This document shows, piece by piece, positions 1 to 8,067 of a stretch of 16,460 bases of DNA; position 1 is the stretch's first letter; each line of letters starts with the position of its first letter. The position numbers were made by a program, and so were the translations under genes. The notes under the pieces are model-generated. The model made no database searches and was not told the origin of the DNA. It saw only the letters and a program-made list of their open reading frames with translations. The DNA comes from UBA7328 sp002471345 (GTDB lineage: Bacteria; Bacteroidota; Bacteroidia; Chitinophagales; Saprospiraceae), in NCBI GenBank assembly GCA_964011275.1, contig CAXGOB010000095.1, positions 1 to 16,460 on the forward strand, read 5' to 3'.

Positions 1-173
1 ATCTTGAATTCATCTTAAAATATCATATAAAATGGGCGTTTGATACCAATCACTTATGTTATCTACAGTCCAAGTTTTTAAAATTAATTCCAGGGAAAAT
101 TCATAAATCCCGTAGAATATTTTTCACAAATGGCTTGATCAAAATAGAATGTCTTTTTCTTAAAATTAGATCT
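1..173. other. Window edge and 3' flank of the GH3 gene
   Basis: This is AT-rich sequence downstream of the minus-strand glycosidase gene. I see no convincing coding region and no strong intrinsic terminator. The best inverted repeat is GGGA...TCCC near positions 92-112, with only four pairs and no following T-run in the needed direction. Confidence 0.5.
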
Positions 174-2687
174 CTACCTTCCATCACATCCAGGTTTAGC
201 ATCGATATCTGATTCTAGACGAATATTACTCAGACCTATTTCTACACCTTCTTCAGCAGTGATCATTAAAGCAGAGCTGATTTTGGTCATATCGACACCT
301 AAACTAGAAAAGCAACTTAAGCTTATTCGGTATTCTTGCCATTCATCGGCTGTAATATTGATATCCAAGGCTTGATCACATTTCGACCCTTCACTGCACA
401 TTCCGATTTTCACAATAGCGTCTCTACCAGATAATGACTTCGAAGAGAAAGTAAGTTCCATTGCGCCATTAGCTTGTCTAGCCATATCACTTGCTGATTC
501 TGCACTGATTCGAAGCTGATCATGGTCTGACTTTGTCCAATTGATTTTGAGAGCATCTTCCTGTGCCAGATGATCTATTTTAGTGATAATCAATCCTCCT
601 ACAGATGTAGGGAAACTAGTAATCTGTTTAATCAAATCACCTGAACTCAACCAAAGTCCCCATGGTGCTACCGCTGCACCTTTTGTGAAAAATTCTCCTG
701 TTGATATTGCACCATTGTTTTCTAGACCTGATGATTCTGATAATTGCCCTACCGTTTCTGAGCTATTATAAGTCAGACCATATCCGAGGGGATAAAGTGG
801 TGTTGCATCATCTGATACTACTGCCGTTGACGGCCATGAGAATGATAACTTGCCCGTAAAATCAAATGAAGGATCTCTCTGGAATAATAGATCTGATATG
901 CCTCCACCTTCGGTACCTGGTAACCATGCAGCAACAAAAGCATCAGATTGATTGATCTCAGGATTACTCCATAGAGGCCTCCCAGATAAGAAAACTGACA
1001 CAACTGGTATGTCTCTACTTTGAAATTCAGCCAGTTTGTTAACATCAAAACCATTTGGCACAAAATCTAAATTTTGGAGATCACCTTGAAACTCCGCATA
1101 AGAGTTTTCTCCATAGATGGCGATTATTGCATCTGCATCTGCATTGGACGAACCATCAGAAGAAAAGATCAATTTCCCCCCAGCTGCATCAACAGCTTCT
1201 TTTATTCCATCCAGTATCGTCTCACCATTAGGAAACTCATCATTAGTGTGACCTGTACCTTGCCATGATAATGTCCATCCACCACAAGCTTTTGATATGC
1301 TTGCCGCTCCGTCTCCTACTACCATTATAGTCTTCGAAGCATCTAGTGGAAGTGTTTTGTTATTGTTTTTTAGGAGAACCATTGATTCTCTTACTGCCTG
1401 TCTTGCTATTGCTTTGTGCTCCGGAAGTATCAATTGACTTTCATCACCAGCATTCTTTCGAGTACTTGGGGCACCTTTAGAAAATAAACCTGATATGATT
1501 TTTACTCTGAGAATACGACGCACAGCATCGTCTAATCGAGACATCGGAATTCTTCCACTTTTCACATGTTTGAGTGTGCTTTTCCACAGTCCTTTCCAGC
1601 TATCCGGAGCCATATACATATCGAGGCCTGCATTCAGAGATTGAGGACAGTCTGTATTCGTACATCCGGGCACTTGGCCATGTCCGTTCCAATCACCCAC
1701 TACGAATCCATTGAACCCCATTCGCTCCTTCAAGACATCGGTTAAGAGCTCTTTATCACCATGTAGTTTTCTACCTTGCCAACTGGAAAATGACGCCATA
1801 ACTGTCAGAACTCCTGCAGGAATAGCACTATAATATCCTGCTGCATGCACATCTCGAAGTTCTTTTTCACCAATAAGTGCATCTCCTTGATCTGCACCTT
1901 TTTCAGTGGCTCCATCTGCTAAAAAGTGCTTTGCACTGGATATAACTCGCCCTTCTCCCATGAAGCCTTCTTCACCGAATCGGCCTTGTAAACCGTAGAC
2001 GATACGATCTCCATATGACTTCACGAGCTCCCCATTTTCAGAGAATCCTTCATAACTTCTTCCCCATCTTATATCTTGAGGAACGGCTAATGTTGGCGCA
2101 AATGTCCAGTCATGACCAGACACTGTCAAAGAATGAGCCGTCACATAAGCTATCTTCTCGATTAAGTCCGGATTATTCATGGCACCAAGCCCCACATTAT
2201 GTGGAAATACAATGGCACCAGTTAAATTAGCATGACCATGTACGGCATCAATGCCCCATATACATGGTATAGCCACCTCTACACCTTCAGGATCTATAGA
2301 AGCATTATAATATTGATCAGCCATCTCCAACCATGACTTTGTATCTGCATAGGGTAATGGACCAGGGGCTGAGTTGCCACCACTAAGTACAGATCCGAGT
2401 CTATATTTTTTAACATCTTCTGGTGTCAATGACCCGTTATCACCTTGAATCACTTGACCTACTTTTTGTTCTAAAGTAAGTTTTGGAAGGATTTCATCTA
2501 TTTGTGCCTCCACATCAGGATCCAATGGGAGCGGTTTGATACTCGGCCATTCTTTAGGGTTTACAAGTTGGGTAGAGGTTTCTGTTTCTGGTTTTTCTTC
2601 AAATTTTGGATTGTCCTCAGATTTACAACCCATGAAAATAATAGGGAACAATAGAAAGGACAAAATCAAAGATTGGAAAGTACTCAT
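174..2687 (-). CDS. ExoP/CelD-type GH3 beta-glucosidase (glucan glucohydrolase) lipoprotein
   Basis: Predicted exo-acting beta-glucosidase releasing glucose from the non-reducing ends of beta-glucans or cello-oligosaccharides at the cell envelope. The N-terminus is a lipoprotein signal peptide with lipobox F-M-G-C and lipidated Cys21. The GH3 N-terminal barrel spans about residues 60-400. It carries KHF at 253-255 and the nucleophile Asp332 in GFVVGDWNG. The GH3 C-terminal domain spans about 430-640. Its YAEFQGD motif places the likely acid/base at Glu532, as in barley exoglucanase and ExoP. Residues from about 655 to 837 form an extra domain resembling the galactose-binding-like C-terminal domain of ExoP; it contains four cysteines. 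The length of 837 residues fits this subfamily. Substrate and linkage cannot be read from the sequence. It appears monocistronic and diverges from the gene at 3186. GH3 assignment is very secure; ExoP subtype is likely. Confidence 0.93.
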   Translation of the reverse strand: MSTFQSLILSFLLFPIIFMGCKSEDNPKFEEKPETETSTQLVNPKEWPSIKPLPLDPDVEAQIDEILPKLTLEQKVGQVIQGDNGSLTPEDVKKYRLGSVLSGGNSAPGPLPYADTKSWLEMADQYYNASIDPEGVEVAIPCIWGIDAVHGHANLTGAIVFPHNVGLGAMNNPDLIEKIAYVTAHSLTVSGHDWTFAPTLAVPQDIRWGRSYEGFSENGELVKSYGDRIVYGLQGRFGEEGFMGEGRVISSAKHFLADGATEKGADQGDALIGEKELRDVHAAGYYSAIPAGVLTVMASFSSWQGRKLHGDKELLTDVLKERMGFNGFVVGDWNGHGQVPGCTNTDCPQSLNAGLDMYMAPDSWKGLWKSTLKHVKSGRIPMSRLDDAVRRILRVKIISGLFSKGAPSTRKNAGDESQLILPEHKAIARQAVRESMVLLKNNNKTLPLDASKTIMVVGDGAASISKACGGWTLSWQGTGHTNDEFPNGETILDGIKEAVDAAGGKLIFSSDGSSNADADAIIAIYGENSYAEFQGDLQNLDFVPNGFDVNKLAEFQSRDIPVVSVFLSGRPLWSNPEINQSDAFVAAWLPGTEGGGISDLLFQRDPSFDFTGKLSFSWPSTAVVSDDATPLYPLGYGLTYNSSETVGQLSESSGLENNGAISTGEFFTKGAAVAPWGLWLSSGDLIKQITSFPTSVGGLIITKIDHLAQEDALKINWTKSDHDQLRISAESASDMARQANGAMELTFSSKSLSGRDAIVKIGMCSEGSKCDQALDINITADEWQEYRISLSCFSSLGVDMTKISSALMITAEEGVEIGLSNIRLESDIDAKPGCDGR

Positions 2688-3185
2688 TGAGCAAGTAATG
2701 TTGATTAAAAAAATATGGACCCCTTTGGATCAAATTAGAAGACAAGTTATTTGAATTGGTTGAATTTCAGGTAGGTTCTATTTGCAAGTAAGTATAGTAA
2801 ACTCACAAAATCCGATGGTGTGAACTCTAAAATCACAAATTCAGGGGGTATCTGTACATATGCATCCCTTTTTCATTTATTCTTCTAATCTAATTCTCCA
2901 ACTTTGGAATAACCACTTTTACAGAGAGGTAAGAAAAAGATTAGGACCAGTAAGCCTCCTGACCATATGTTGCAAAGTTTTAAGAGATTATATCAAATTC
3001 TAAATATAGCATGAGAAGGATCATCTTCTTTTTTAGCTGTATTAATAATCAGAATATGTCACACCGTAGATGAGTATTGAGATTTTGTGAGTCGATTCTT
3101 ATTATATAAGTTGTTTCCCTTCGTTTTAGGTATATCAGGAAGTGTGTATACTCGAATATAAACCATAGTGGACCAAAATAGAATC
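2688..3185. other. Divergent intergenic region between the GH3 and hydrolase genes
   Basis: This 498-base stretch separates two divergently transcribed genes and should hold both promoters. On the + strand there is a weak Bacteroidota-like candidate: TTTTG at 3083-3087, 19 bases, then TAAGTTG at 3107-3113, which falls one T short of TAnnTTTG. I find no good match on the - strand. A short hairpin (AGAAG at 3014-3018, CTTCT at 3025-3029, followed by T's to 3034) looks like a weak terminator, but no + strand gene precedes it. No convincing small gene was seen. Confidence 0.5.
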
Positions 3186-4778
3186 ATGGAATTAAAAACT
3201 AAATCAATACTTATTCTACTCTTATTTCTTGGATGCCAATCACCAGAAAACATTACCGATTATCCCATTATGGGAAATTTACTTACTGGTGAATATACCG
3301 TGGGGTTCAAGACCTTATTTCATCAAGACCTTACAAAGAATGCAGTTCCCTATTCCGATTGGGAGGGTAACTTGACTAATAATCATACTTCAGAGGAAGG
3401 ACGACAATACCAAATCAATGTGTGGTACCCTTCCCAACCGGGCACAGGTGAGCCCATGAAATATGCCGATTATGTAAACCTGATGGGCAGACAAACCAAT
3501 TTTGCAGAATCACAAGAGCAGAACGAATTCGCAAGGCGCACATTTAAATCTCAAACTCGGGACTTAAGAAACATACATGAAGCAGAAAACACAGAGGTCC
3601 TCAGTACAGAGGAATTAAATCAACTTCTTGATCTCTATGTATATGCACGTCAGAATGCCAAGCCTGCATCTGGTCATCATCCCGTTGTCATATACCCAAA
3701 TGGCAGCAGCCCGGCATATCAAAGTATTACTTGTGAATTTTTAGCCAGTCATGGTTATGTTACTGTCGCTTTCGCTCCCAAGGGAAGGTTTTCTTCAGGC
3801 ATGGAGGTATCTACTATTGGCTTAGAAGTGGCTGTGGATGACCTCGAATTTGTTCTTGGAAAGATCAGTGAAGAGCCTTATGCAGACTTGAATCAGGTCG
3901 CTATTTTGGCTAATGCAATTTCTTCATCTGTGGGGGCCGCAGCGATATCCAGAAATGAGAAATTCAAGGCATTGATCAGCCTTGAGGGAGGACTACCCAG
4001 CTCTTTCGAACAAGGACTTTTAGACGGATCAGAATTCTATCTTCCAGAACATATCAGGGCACCCATGTTATTCATTTATTCGCTCCATCCCGCTATTGAT
4101 CCAAAATTTACCTTTCATTTGAAATATGCTGATCGGTATTATGCACGCTTCCCCATGATGTCAGAATTTGTAATGCTTAATTACGGTATGTTTGACTCCT
4201 TCATCCCTGACATTCTTGGAGCACATTCTGGAAATACTAAAGAGGGATTCGAGACGGCCAATGAGCTTATTCTGAGATTTTTAAATCATAAAATCAAAGG
4301 AGATAAAAGCGTGCTGTTTGACGAGGCTTTCATCGAATCTCGGAGCCATATCGACACCACTTTCATTTTACCAGGAATACCAGCTCCACCCAACATGGCT
4401 GTGCTTAAGGACACTTTTGTAAAAGAAGGGTTTGATGCCATTGAAAGCATTTATCATCACCTGAAGTCAGAGGGAAATGATCAGCCTTTCTCCAGGAATT
4501 TTTATAGCGATTTTCGAAGCTGGTTGGCATGGAAAAAAGACGATAACTATGAATACCGATTAAGGCTGTATAAACTCGCTTTTGATAGTTATTCTGAATC
4601 TGCACGTATTAACTTCTACGCTGCATATTATTTATTAAAGACTGAACAGAATGAGCAGGCAAAGAAGTTCTACAGACAAGCATTAAACCTTTTTGATACG
4701 GATGAAGAGTTGAGCTCTGATGATAAAATTAGGTTAAAGAAATACGCCATCGAGGAATTAAACAGTTTGAAGAAATAA
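3186..4778 (+). CDS. PAF-acetylhydrolase/dienelactone hydrolase-like alpha/beta-hydrolase lipoprotein, atypical nucleophile elbow
   Basis: The first in-frame ATG is at 3168, but ATG 3186 is preferred because it gives a compact lipoprotein signal with lipobox F-L-G-C and Cys17. Numbering below starts there. Residues about 165-200 show the alpha/beta-hydrolase pattern HPVVIYPNGSSP followed by FLASHGYVTVAFAPKG. This resembles the PAF-acetylhydrolase signature (strand, oxyanion loop, helix ending LASHGY). The nucleophile elbow, normally G-H-S-x-G after a hydrophobic strand, reads VAILANAISSS at about 238-248. In an ungapped alignment the catalytic Ser becomes Ala244, although a serine run follows at 246-248. 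A possible His lies in GAHSG around 346. The last ~110 residues are helical and TPR-like, with alanine and tyrosine spacing of that type. It could be an active esterase with shifted geometry or a binding pseudoenzyme. Substrate is unknown. Confidence 0.72.
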   Translation: MELKTKSILILLLFLGCQSPENITDYPIMGNLLTGEYTVGFKTLFHQDLTKNAVPYSDWEGNLTNNHTSEEGRQYQINVWYPSQPGTGEPMKYADYVNLMGRQTNFAESQEQNEFARRTFKSQTRDLRNIHEAENTEVLSTEELNQLLDLYVYARQNAKPASGHHPVVIYPNGSSPAYQSITCEFLASHGYVTVAFAPKGRFSSGMEVSTIGLEVAVDDLEFVLGKISEEPYADLNQVAILANAISSSVGAAAISRNEKFKALISLEGGLPSSFEQGLLDGSEFYLPEHIRAPMLFIYSLHPAIDPKFTFHLKYADRYYARFPMMSEFVMLNYGMFDSFIPDILGAHSGNTKEGFETANELILRFLNHKIKGDKSVLFDEAFIESRSHIDTTFILPGIPAPPNMAVLKDTFVKEGFDAIESIYHHLKSEGNDQPFSRNFYSDFRSWLAWKKDDNYEYRLRLYKLAFDSYSESARINFYAAYYLLKTEQNEQAKKFYRQALNLFDTDEELSSDDKIRLKKYAIEELNSLKK

Positions 4779-4955
4779 ATGCTTCTGAAGGCCGTCAAGG
4801 ATGAAAAAAGTAAATAATTCTATCATAGAGTACCTATTCTTAGAGGGCTTCCTACTTTTTTCAACCCTTTGTACTACTTATTTACACTTCGTCAATCTTT
4901 AAGGTAGTGAGATATTGATCTAATATTGAACTTTTAGAAAATATAAAAACACATC
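4779..4955 (+). other. Spacer with likely promoter for the small secreted protein
   Basis: AT-rich spacer between co-oriented genes. It contains no open frame that looks coding. A short inverted repeat (GAAG...CTTC) overlaps the end of the hydrolase gene but is too weak to call a terminator. A promoter candidate near its right end is listed separately, so the pair at 4956-6561 is probably transcribed on its own. Confidence 0.4.
4898..4928 (+). promoter_or_regulatory. Candidate Bacteroidota-type promoter
   Basis: TTTA at 4898-4901 and TAATATTG at 4921-4928 are separated by 19 bases. Each is one mismatch from the Bacteroidota -33 (TTTG) and -7 (TAnnTTTG) elements. Initiation would fall about 20 bases before the ATG at 4956. 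This is a pattern match only. Confidence 0.3.
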
Positions 4956-5510
4956 ATGAAAAAAGTCATTATTCAATTTTCAGTTATTTTATTCTTCATC
5001 ACTTTCATGCTGACCACTGCAAAGACACAGGATGATCTGAATAAAACCTATTCATGGAATGACAAAACGGAAGAGGTTACTCTGACTGTTACTGTCGAAC
5101 CAGGCACTAAAGAACTAGCAATGCTGTTCAACGGAAAAGTAAGCAAGGGCAATTTGGTTGTTACTGCCTTAGATCCTAGCGGAAATGGCGAATGCGGCTT
5201 TTGCCTGATTACTGATTGCTCCTTATCCTGTGGGAAGGCCAGAGATAAGACCAAAGGTGACAAGAATGCTGCCAGAAGAAAAGGCATGAGCAGTAGCAGT
5301 TCGTCGAATACCAATGATGGCGTCACAAAGATGACTATGAGCTGCTCGGGTAAAGGATATTCATATACAAACAACAATTCTCAAGGGGATTTCGGAGCTA
5401 GGGGCAATTCGAATGAGACTATTTCCAATCCAACACCGGGAGAATGGACCTTCGTGATTGAGGCTATAAAAGTCACAGGTGACCTTGAAGTAAGCATTGA
5501 ACAAGACTAG
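4956..5510 (+). CDS. Small secreted protein of unknown function with a Cys cluster and Ser run
   Basis: I do not recognise a named family. The protein has 184 residues and begins with a clear signal peptide (MKK, then a hydrophobic stretch to about residue 22, cleavage near TAKTQ), so it is predicted to be periplasmic or secreted. The flanks look like a beta-sandwich of the pre-peptidase C-terminal kind. One half is around residues 40-77 (GNLVVTALDPSG) and the other around 158-184 (PTPGEWTFVIEA, then GDLEVSIEQ). Between them lies a polar insert. It has four cysteines in a C-x2-C-x4-C-x3-C pattern at 80, 83, 88 and 92, a Lys/Arg-rich stretch at 94-110, six serines at 112-117 and a fifth cysteine at 130. 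The insert could bind metal or be disulfide-linked. The reading frame overlaps that of the downstream membrane regulator by 14 bases if the regulator starts at 5497, which suggests co-transcription and a possible functional link. It has no paralogue in the window. Confidence 0.8.
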   Translation: MKKVIIQFSVILFFITFMLTTAKTQDDLNKTYSWNDKTEEVTLTVTVEPGTKELAMLFNGKVSKGNLVVTALDPSGNGECGFCLITDCSLSCGKARDKTKGDKNAARRKGMSSSSSSNTNDGVTKMTMSCSGKGYSYTNNNSQGDFGARGNSNETISNPTPGEWTFVIEAIKVTGDLEVSIEQD

Positions 5511-6561
5511 TAAATTCATCTATAGAATCTTGATTAATTTACATGTCAGCAAGAAAAAAGCTTTGAGAAACCGGATCGTTACTTTAATACTTTGGTTTGT
5601 TCTGATATCTTCAGGAAGATCGGCAGAAATAGTCGGTAAGATCAACCTAGTAGATGGCTGGAGACCCGTGGTATATTTATCACAGCTCAACAGCTTTGAT
5701 GATCTGAATACGGCTTCGTTTCATTTGTTAATAGCTGAAGCAGTTGTAGATGCCGAAGGAAATTTTTCTTTTGAATCATTAAATATCCATACCTACGATC
5801 AATTATACCGCCTTCATATATGTAAGGATAATGATCCGGTTTCTACCATTATCATCGGTGGGCAGGAACAAAACCATCTACATTTCTTGATGAATTCGTC
5901 ATCCATGCTCAACGTAGATATCATTTCGTTCCATGAATTTTCTTTAACAGGTCATCCAGGAAATACCACATTACAGAAATTATTTACACTTAAGAACAAG
6001 ATTAACGCTCCATTGGATATTCCTTCCGATCAAAACCGAAGGTTACATAAAGATCATATCAAGGATCAGTTTATTCATATTGCCGAAGAAGCACAATCTG
6101 ATGTAAACAGGCTCCTTTCTGTACATCTGCTTCAAAAGAATTTCGACAAGGACGAATATGCTGGACTTTACGAGACATTACCGAAACAACTGAATATTGA
6201 CAATGACTCTAGCCCCTATTACTCGGCATTCCTTGAACAAGCACGATTCTTCAATTTCAAACGCAAGGAGAACGGCGATTCTGGAAGTCCATATTTTCCT
6301 TGGTACTATCTTCTTTGGATACCTATAGCCTCAGTATTAATTTATTACGCAGCCGTTAATTGGCAAAAAGAACAAATCCCTTCTGTGGGTATTCTTTCCA
6401 AACAGGAGAAGAAAGTTTATGAACTATTGTGTACGGGCAAACCCAACAAAGAGATCTCCTCCATCTTACATATCGAAGTGAGTACAGTAAAATCACATGT
6501 ATACAAGATCTTTTCCAAATTGGGTGTCAAATCAAGGAAGGAGTTGTTTTTTAATCCTTGA
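5497..6561 (+). CDS. Membrane-anchored one-component regulator with periplasmic domain and LuxR-type HTH
   Basis: Predicted transcription regulator that senses a periplasmic or membrane signal directly. A hydrophobic export signal lies at about 27-43. It is followed by about 220 exported residues, beginning with a beta-rich segment (VGKINLVDGWRPVVYLSQL) that resembles the DUF4369-type domains of Bacteroidota, then a helical part. A transmembrane segment spans about 268-287. The C-terminal LuxR/GerE helix-turn-helix is at 298-350, with LSKQEKKVYELL, PNKEIS, VSTVKSHV and IFSKLGVKSRKEL. There is no receiver domain or kinase. Only TTG starts are available. TTG 5497 overlaps the upstream gene; TTG 5563 (residue 23) would give a tidier signal peptide starting MRNRIVTLIL and may be the true start. 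Position directly after the small secreted protein suggests that protein, or something it binds, as a candidate input or output. Targets are unknown. Confidence 0.85.
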   Translation: MNKTSKFIYRILINLHVSKKKALRNRIVTLILWFVLISSGRSAEIVGKINLVDGWRPVVYLSQLNSFDDLNTASFHLLIAEAVVDAEGNFSFESLNIHTYDQLYRLHICKDNDPVSTIIIGGQEQNHLHFLMNSSSMLNVDIISFHEFSLTGHPGNTTLQKLFTLKNKINAPLDIPSDQNRRLHKDHIKDQFIHIAEEAQSDVNRLLSVHLLQKNFDKDEYAGLYETLPKQLNIDNDSSPYYSAFLEQARFFNFKRKENGDSGSPYFPWYYLLWIPIASVLIYYAAVNWQKEQIPSVGILSKQEKKVYELLCTGKPNKEISSILHIEVSTVKSHVYKIFSKLGVKSRKELFFNP

Positions 6562-6664
6562 TCAGGCAGCACATATTAATTAGGAGTATACCTATGAAAA
6601 GCGGGAGCACGCAGACAGTCCTGAATTGCCTTCTAAAAAAGAGGATACTCTAGGATCTAAAAAT
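6562..6664. other. Convergent spacer between regulator and helicase
   Basis: Short region between converging genes. I see no strong hairpin with a T-run. It contains a 19-codon open frame at 6594-6653 preceded by AGGAG, discussed under findings and not called as a gene. Confidence 0.4.
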
Positions 6665-7975
6665 TCACACCTCATAAATCCGTACTTTTCTCTTCTTTAC
6701 TCTGCTATTATTTAATTGATCGATAAGTTTTTGACTTTTACTACGATGTACGGCGACAAATGCACAGTCAGTCTTCAACTCTATGAGCCCTATCTCACTT
6801 TTCTCTAATCCGCCTTGCTTCATGAAAAGTCCGGCTATATCGCCTTTTGATATTTTATCCTTCCTTCCCCCAGAAACAAAAAGAGTAGACCATTCTGTGG
6901 GTTTAGGGTTATGAGCTTCCGAGATTTCTTCAGTTTCTATATCACCTATGAATTCAGGTAGCTCTTCATCTTTCCACTGAATGACATAAGCTGTGCCTTC
7001 ACTGTTCATTCTGGCGGTACGACCATTTCTATGAGTGAATTCTGTGCTTTTGAGGGGAAGGTGATAATGAATAATGAAATCAAGTTGTGGTACATCTATT
7101 CCTCGAGCAGCAAGGTCGGTGGCTATAATCAAACGATGAGTCCCATTTCTGAATTTGATTAAAGCTCTTTCTCTATCTTTTTGTTCCATTCCTCCATAGA
7201 AGATGCCATGGGCTATTCCTACCTTATCCAATTGGGCACTTACTCTGTTGATACTCTCCTTAAAATTGCAAAAGATAATTCCTGATTTAGCACCGAAATG
7301 ACAAAGACTATCGACTAAGGTATCCAGTTTGTCCTTAACGGGTGAAATGACTTTTTTTATCTCTAATGCTTTGACTCCTTGAGATAAGAAGTCAACCACG
7401 TTTGGAGTATTGATTTTTACGAAGTAAGGAATCTCAACATCTTTAGTGGCGGAGGTCAGAATTTTCTTTTTCAGTGATGGAAGAGCATTGTAAATTTCTT
7501 TCATGTCCTCTTCAAATCCTATTTCTAATGACTTATCGAATTCATCTAAAACTAAAGTTTTGATATGCTCATTATCAAAAGTCTTTCTTCTCAAATGATC
7601 TGCTATTCTTCCTGGAGTGCCTACTAATATTGCAGGTCTTTTGTTGAGCTCCATTCTGTCTTTTGAAAAGTTTCTTCCTCCATAGAATACATTGCATTTA
7701 TATCCTGCTCCTGTTTCTTTTGCTACTTGTTCTATCTGTATGGCCAGTTCTCTTGAAGGCGCAATAATTAAAGATTGAACTTCTTCAATTTCAGAATCTA
7801 ATTCTGCGATAATTGGAAGAAGAAATGCTAGGGTTTTTCCAGTTCCGGTAGGGGAGAGGAGCATGATTTCATCAGAAGTATGGATAGCATTTTTAGCTTG
7901 AATTTGCATTTCATTGAGTGCTTCAATTTTTAGTTTCTGAAGAATTTCTTTCTGATTTTTAACTGCTCCCGCCAT
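6665..7975 (-). CDS. DEAD-box family RNA helicase with DbpA-type RNA-binding C-terminus (DEFD variant)
   Basis: Cytosolic ATP-dependent RNA helicase, likely acting in ribosome assembly or RNA remodelling. Motifs appear in order: Q motif region with Gln24, motif I SPTGTGKT 41-48, Ia PSRELA 73-78, Ib TPGR 120-123, motif II DEFD 144-147, motif III SAT 175-177, motif IV IIFCNF 233-238, motif V ATDLAARGID 285-294 and motif VI HRNGRTAR 315-322. Residues about 360-436 match the DbpA RNA-binding domain pattern (LFVSGGRKDKISKGDIAGLF, then a basic end KKRKVRIYEV). In E. coli DbpA this domain recognises 23S rRNA hairpin 92. Motif II has Phe in place of Ala, which keeps both acidic residues, so the ATPase is probably functional. 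It is transcribed alone, divergently from the cytochrome-domain lipoprotein. The dbpA symbol is not applied because orthology cannot be settled by eye. Confidence 0.93.
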   Translation of the reverse strand: MAGAVKNQKEILQKLKIEALNEMQIQAKNAIHTSDEIMLLSPTGTGKTLAFLLPIIAELDSEIEEVQSLIIAPSRELAIQIEQVAKETGAGYKCNVFYGGRNFSKDRMELNKRPAILVGTPGRIADHLRRKTFDNEHIKTLVLDEFDKSLEIGFEEDMKEIYNALPSLKKKILTSATKDVEIPYFVKINTPNVVDFLSQGVKALEIKKVISPVKDKLDTLVDSLCHFGAKSGIIFCNFKESINRVSAQLDKVGIAHGIFYGGMEQKDRERALIKFRNGTHRLIIATDLAARGIDVPQLDFIIHYHLPLKSTEFTHRNGRTARMNSEGTAYVIQWKDEELPEFIGDIETEEISEAHNPKPTEWSTLFVSGGRKDKISKGDIAGLFMKQGGLEKSEIGLIELKTDCAFVAVHRSKSQKLIDQLNNSRVKKRKVRIYEV

Positions 7976-8067
7976 GTTGCAAAATTAGAAGTAATCTTAT
8001 CAACATTTATAAATTAATTATAGGCATATGTAGTACTTCTTTTACCCTCTTGCTTTTTTTAAAAAAT

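Noticed and set aside
3014..3034. Short hairpin plus T-run resembling a + strand terminator
   Set aside because: The stem has only five pairs and no + strand gene lies upstream of it, so there is nothing to terminate.
3168..3185. Upstream ATG for the hydrolase lipoprotein
   Set aside because: It would place polar, charged residues before an otherwise compact lipoprotein signal; ATG 3186 gives a standard signal peptide.
5048..5377. 109-codon open frame opposite the small secreted protein
   Set aside because: It is antisense to a gene with a clear signal peptide. The translation is low-complexity and lacks a recognisable domain.
174..6561. A canonical Sus-type polysaccharide utilisation locus
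   Set aside because: A GH3 enzyme and a regulator are present, but no TonB-dependent receptor, SusD-like protein, hybrid two-component sensor or ECF sigma/anti-sigma pair is seen.
6614..6624. 11-base string GACAGTCCTGA shared with 10843-10853 in another convergent spacer
   Set aside because: Several chance repeats of this length are expected in 16 kb, and no longer homology surrounds them.
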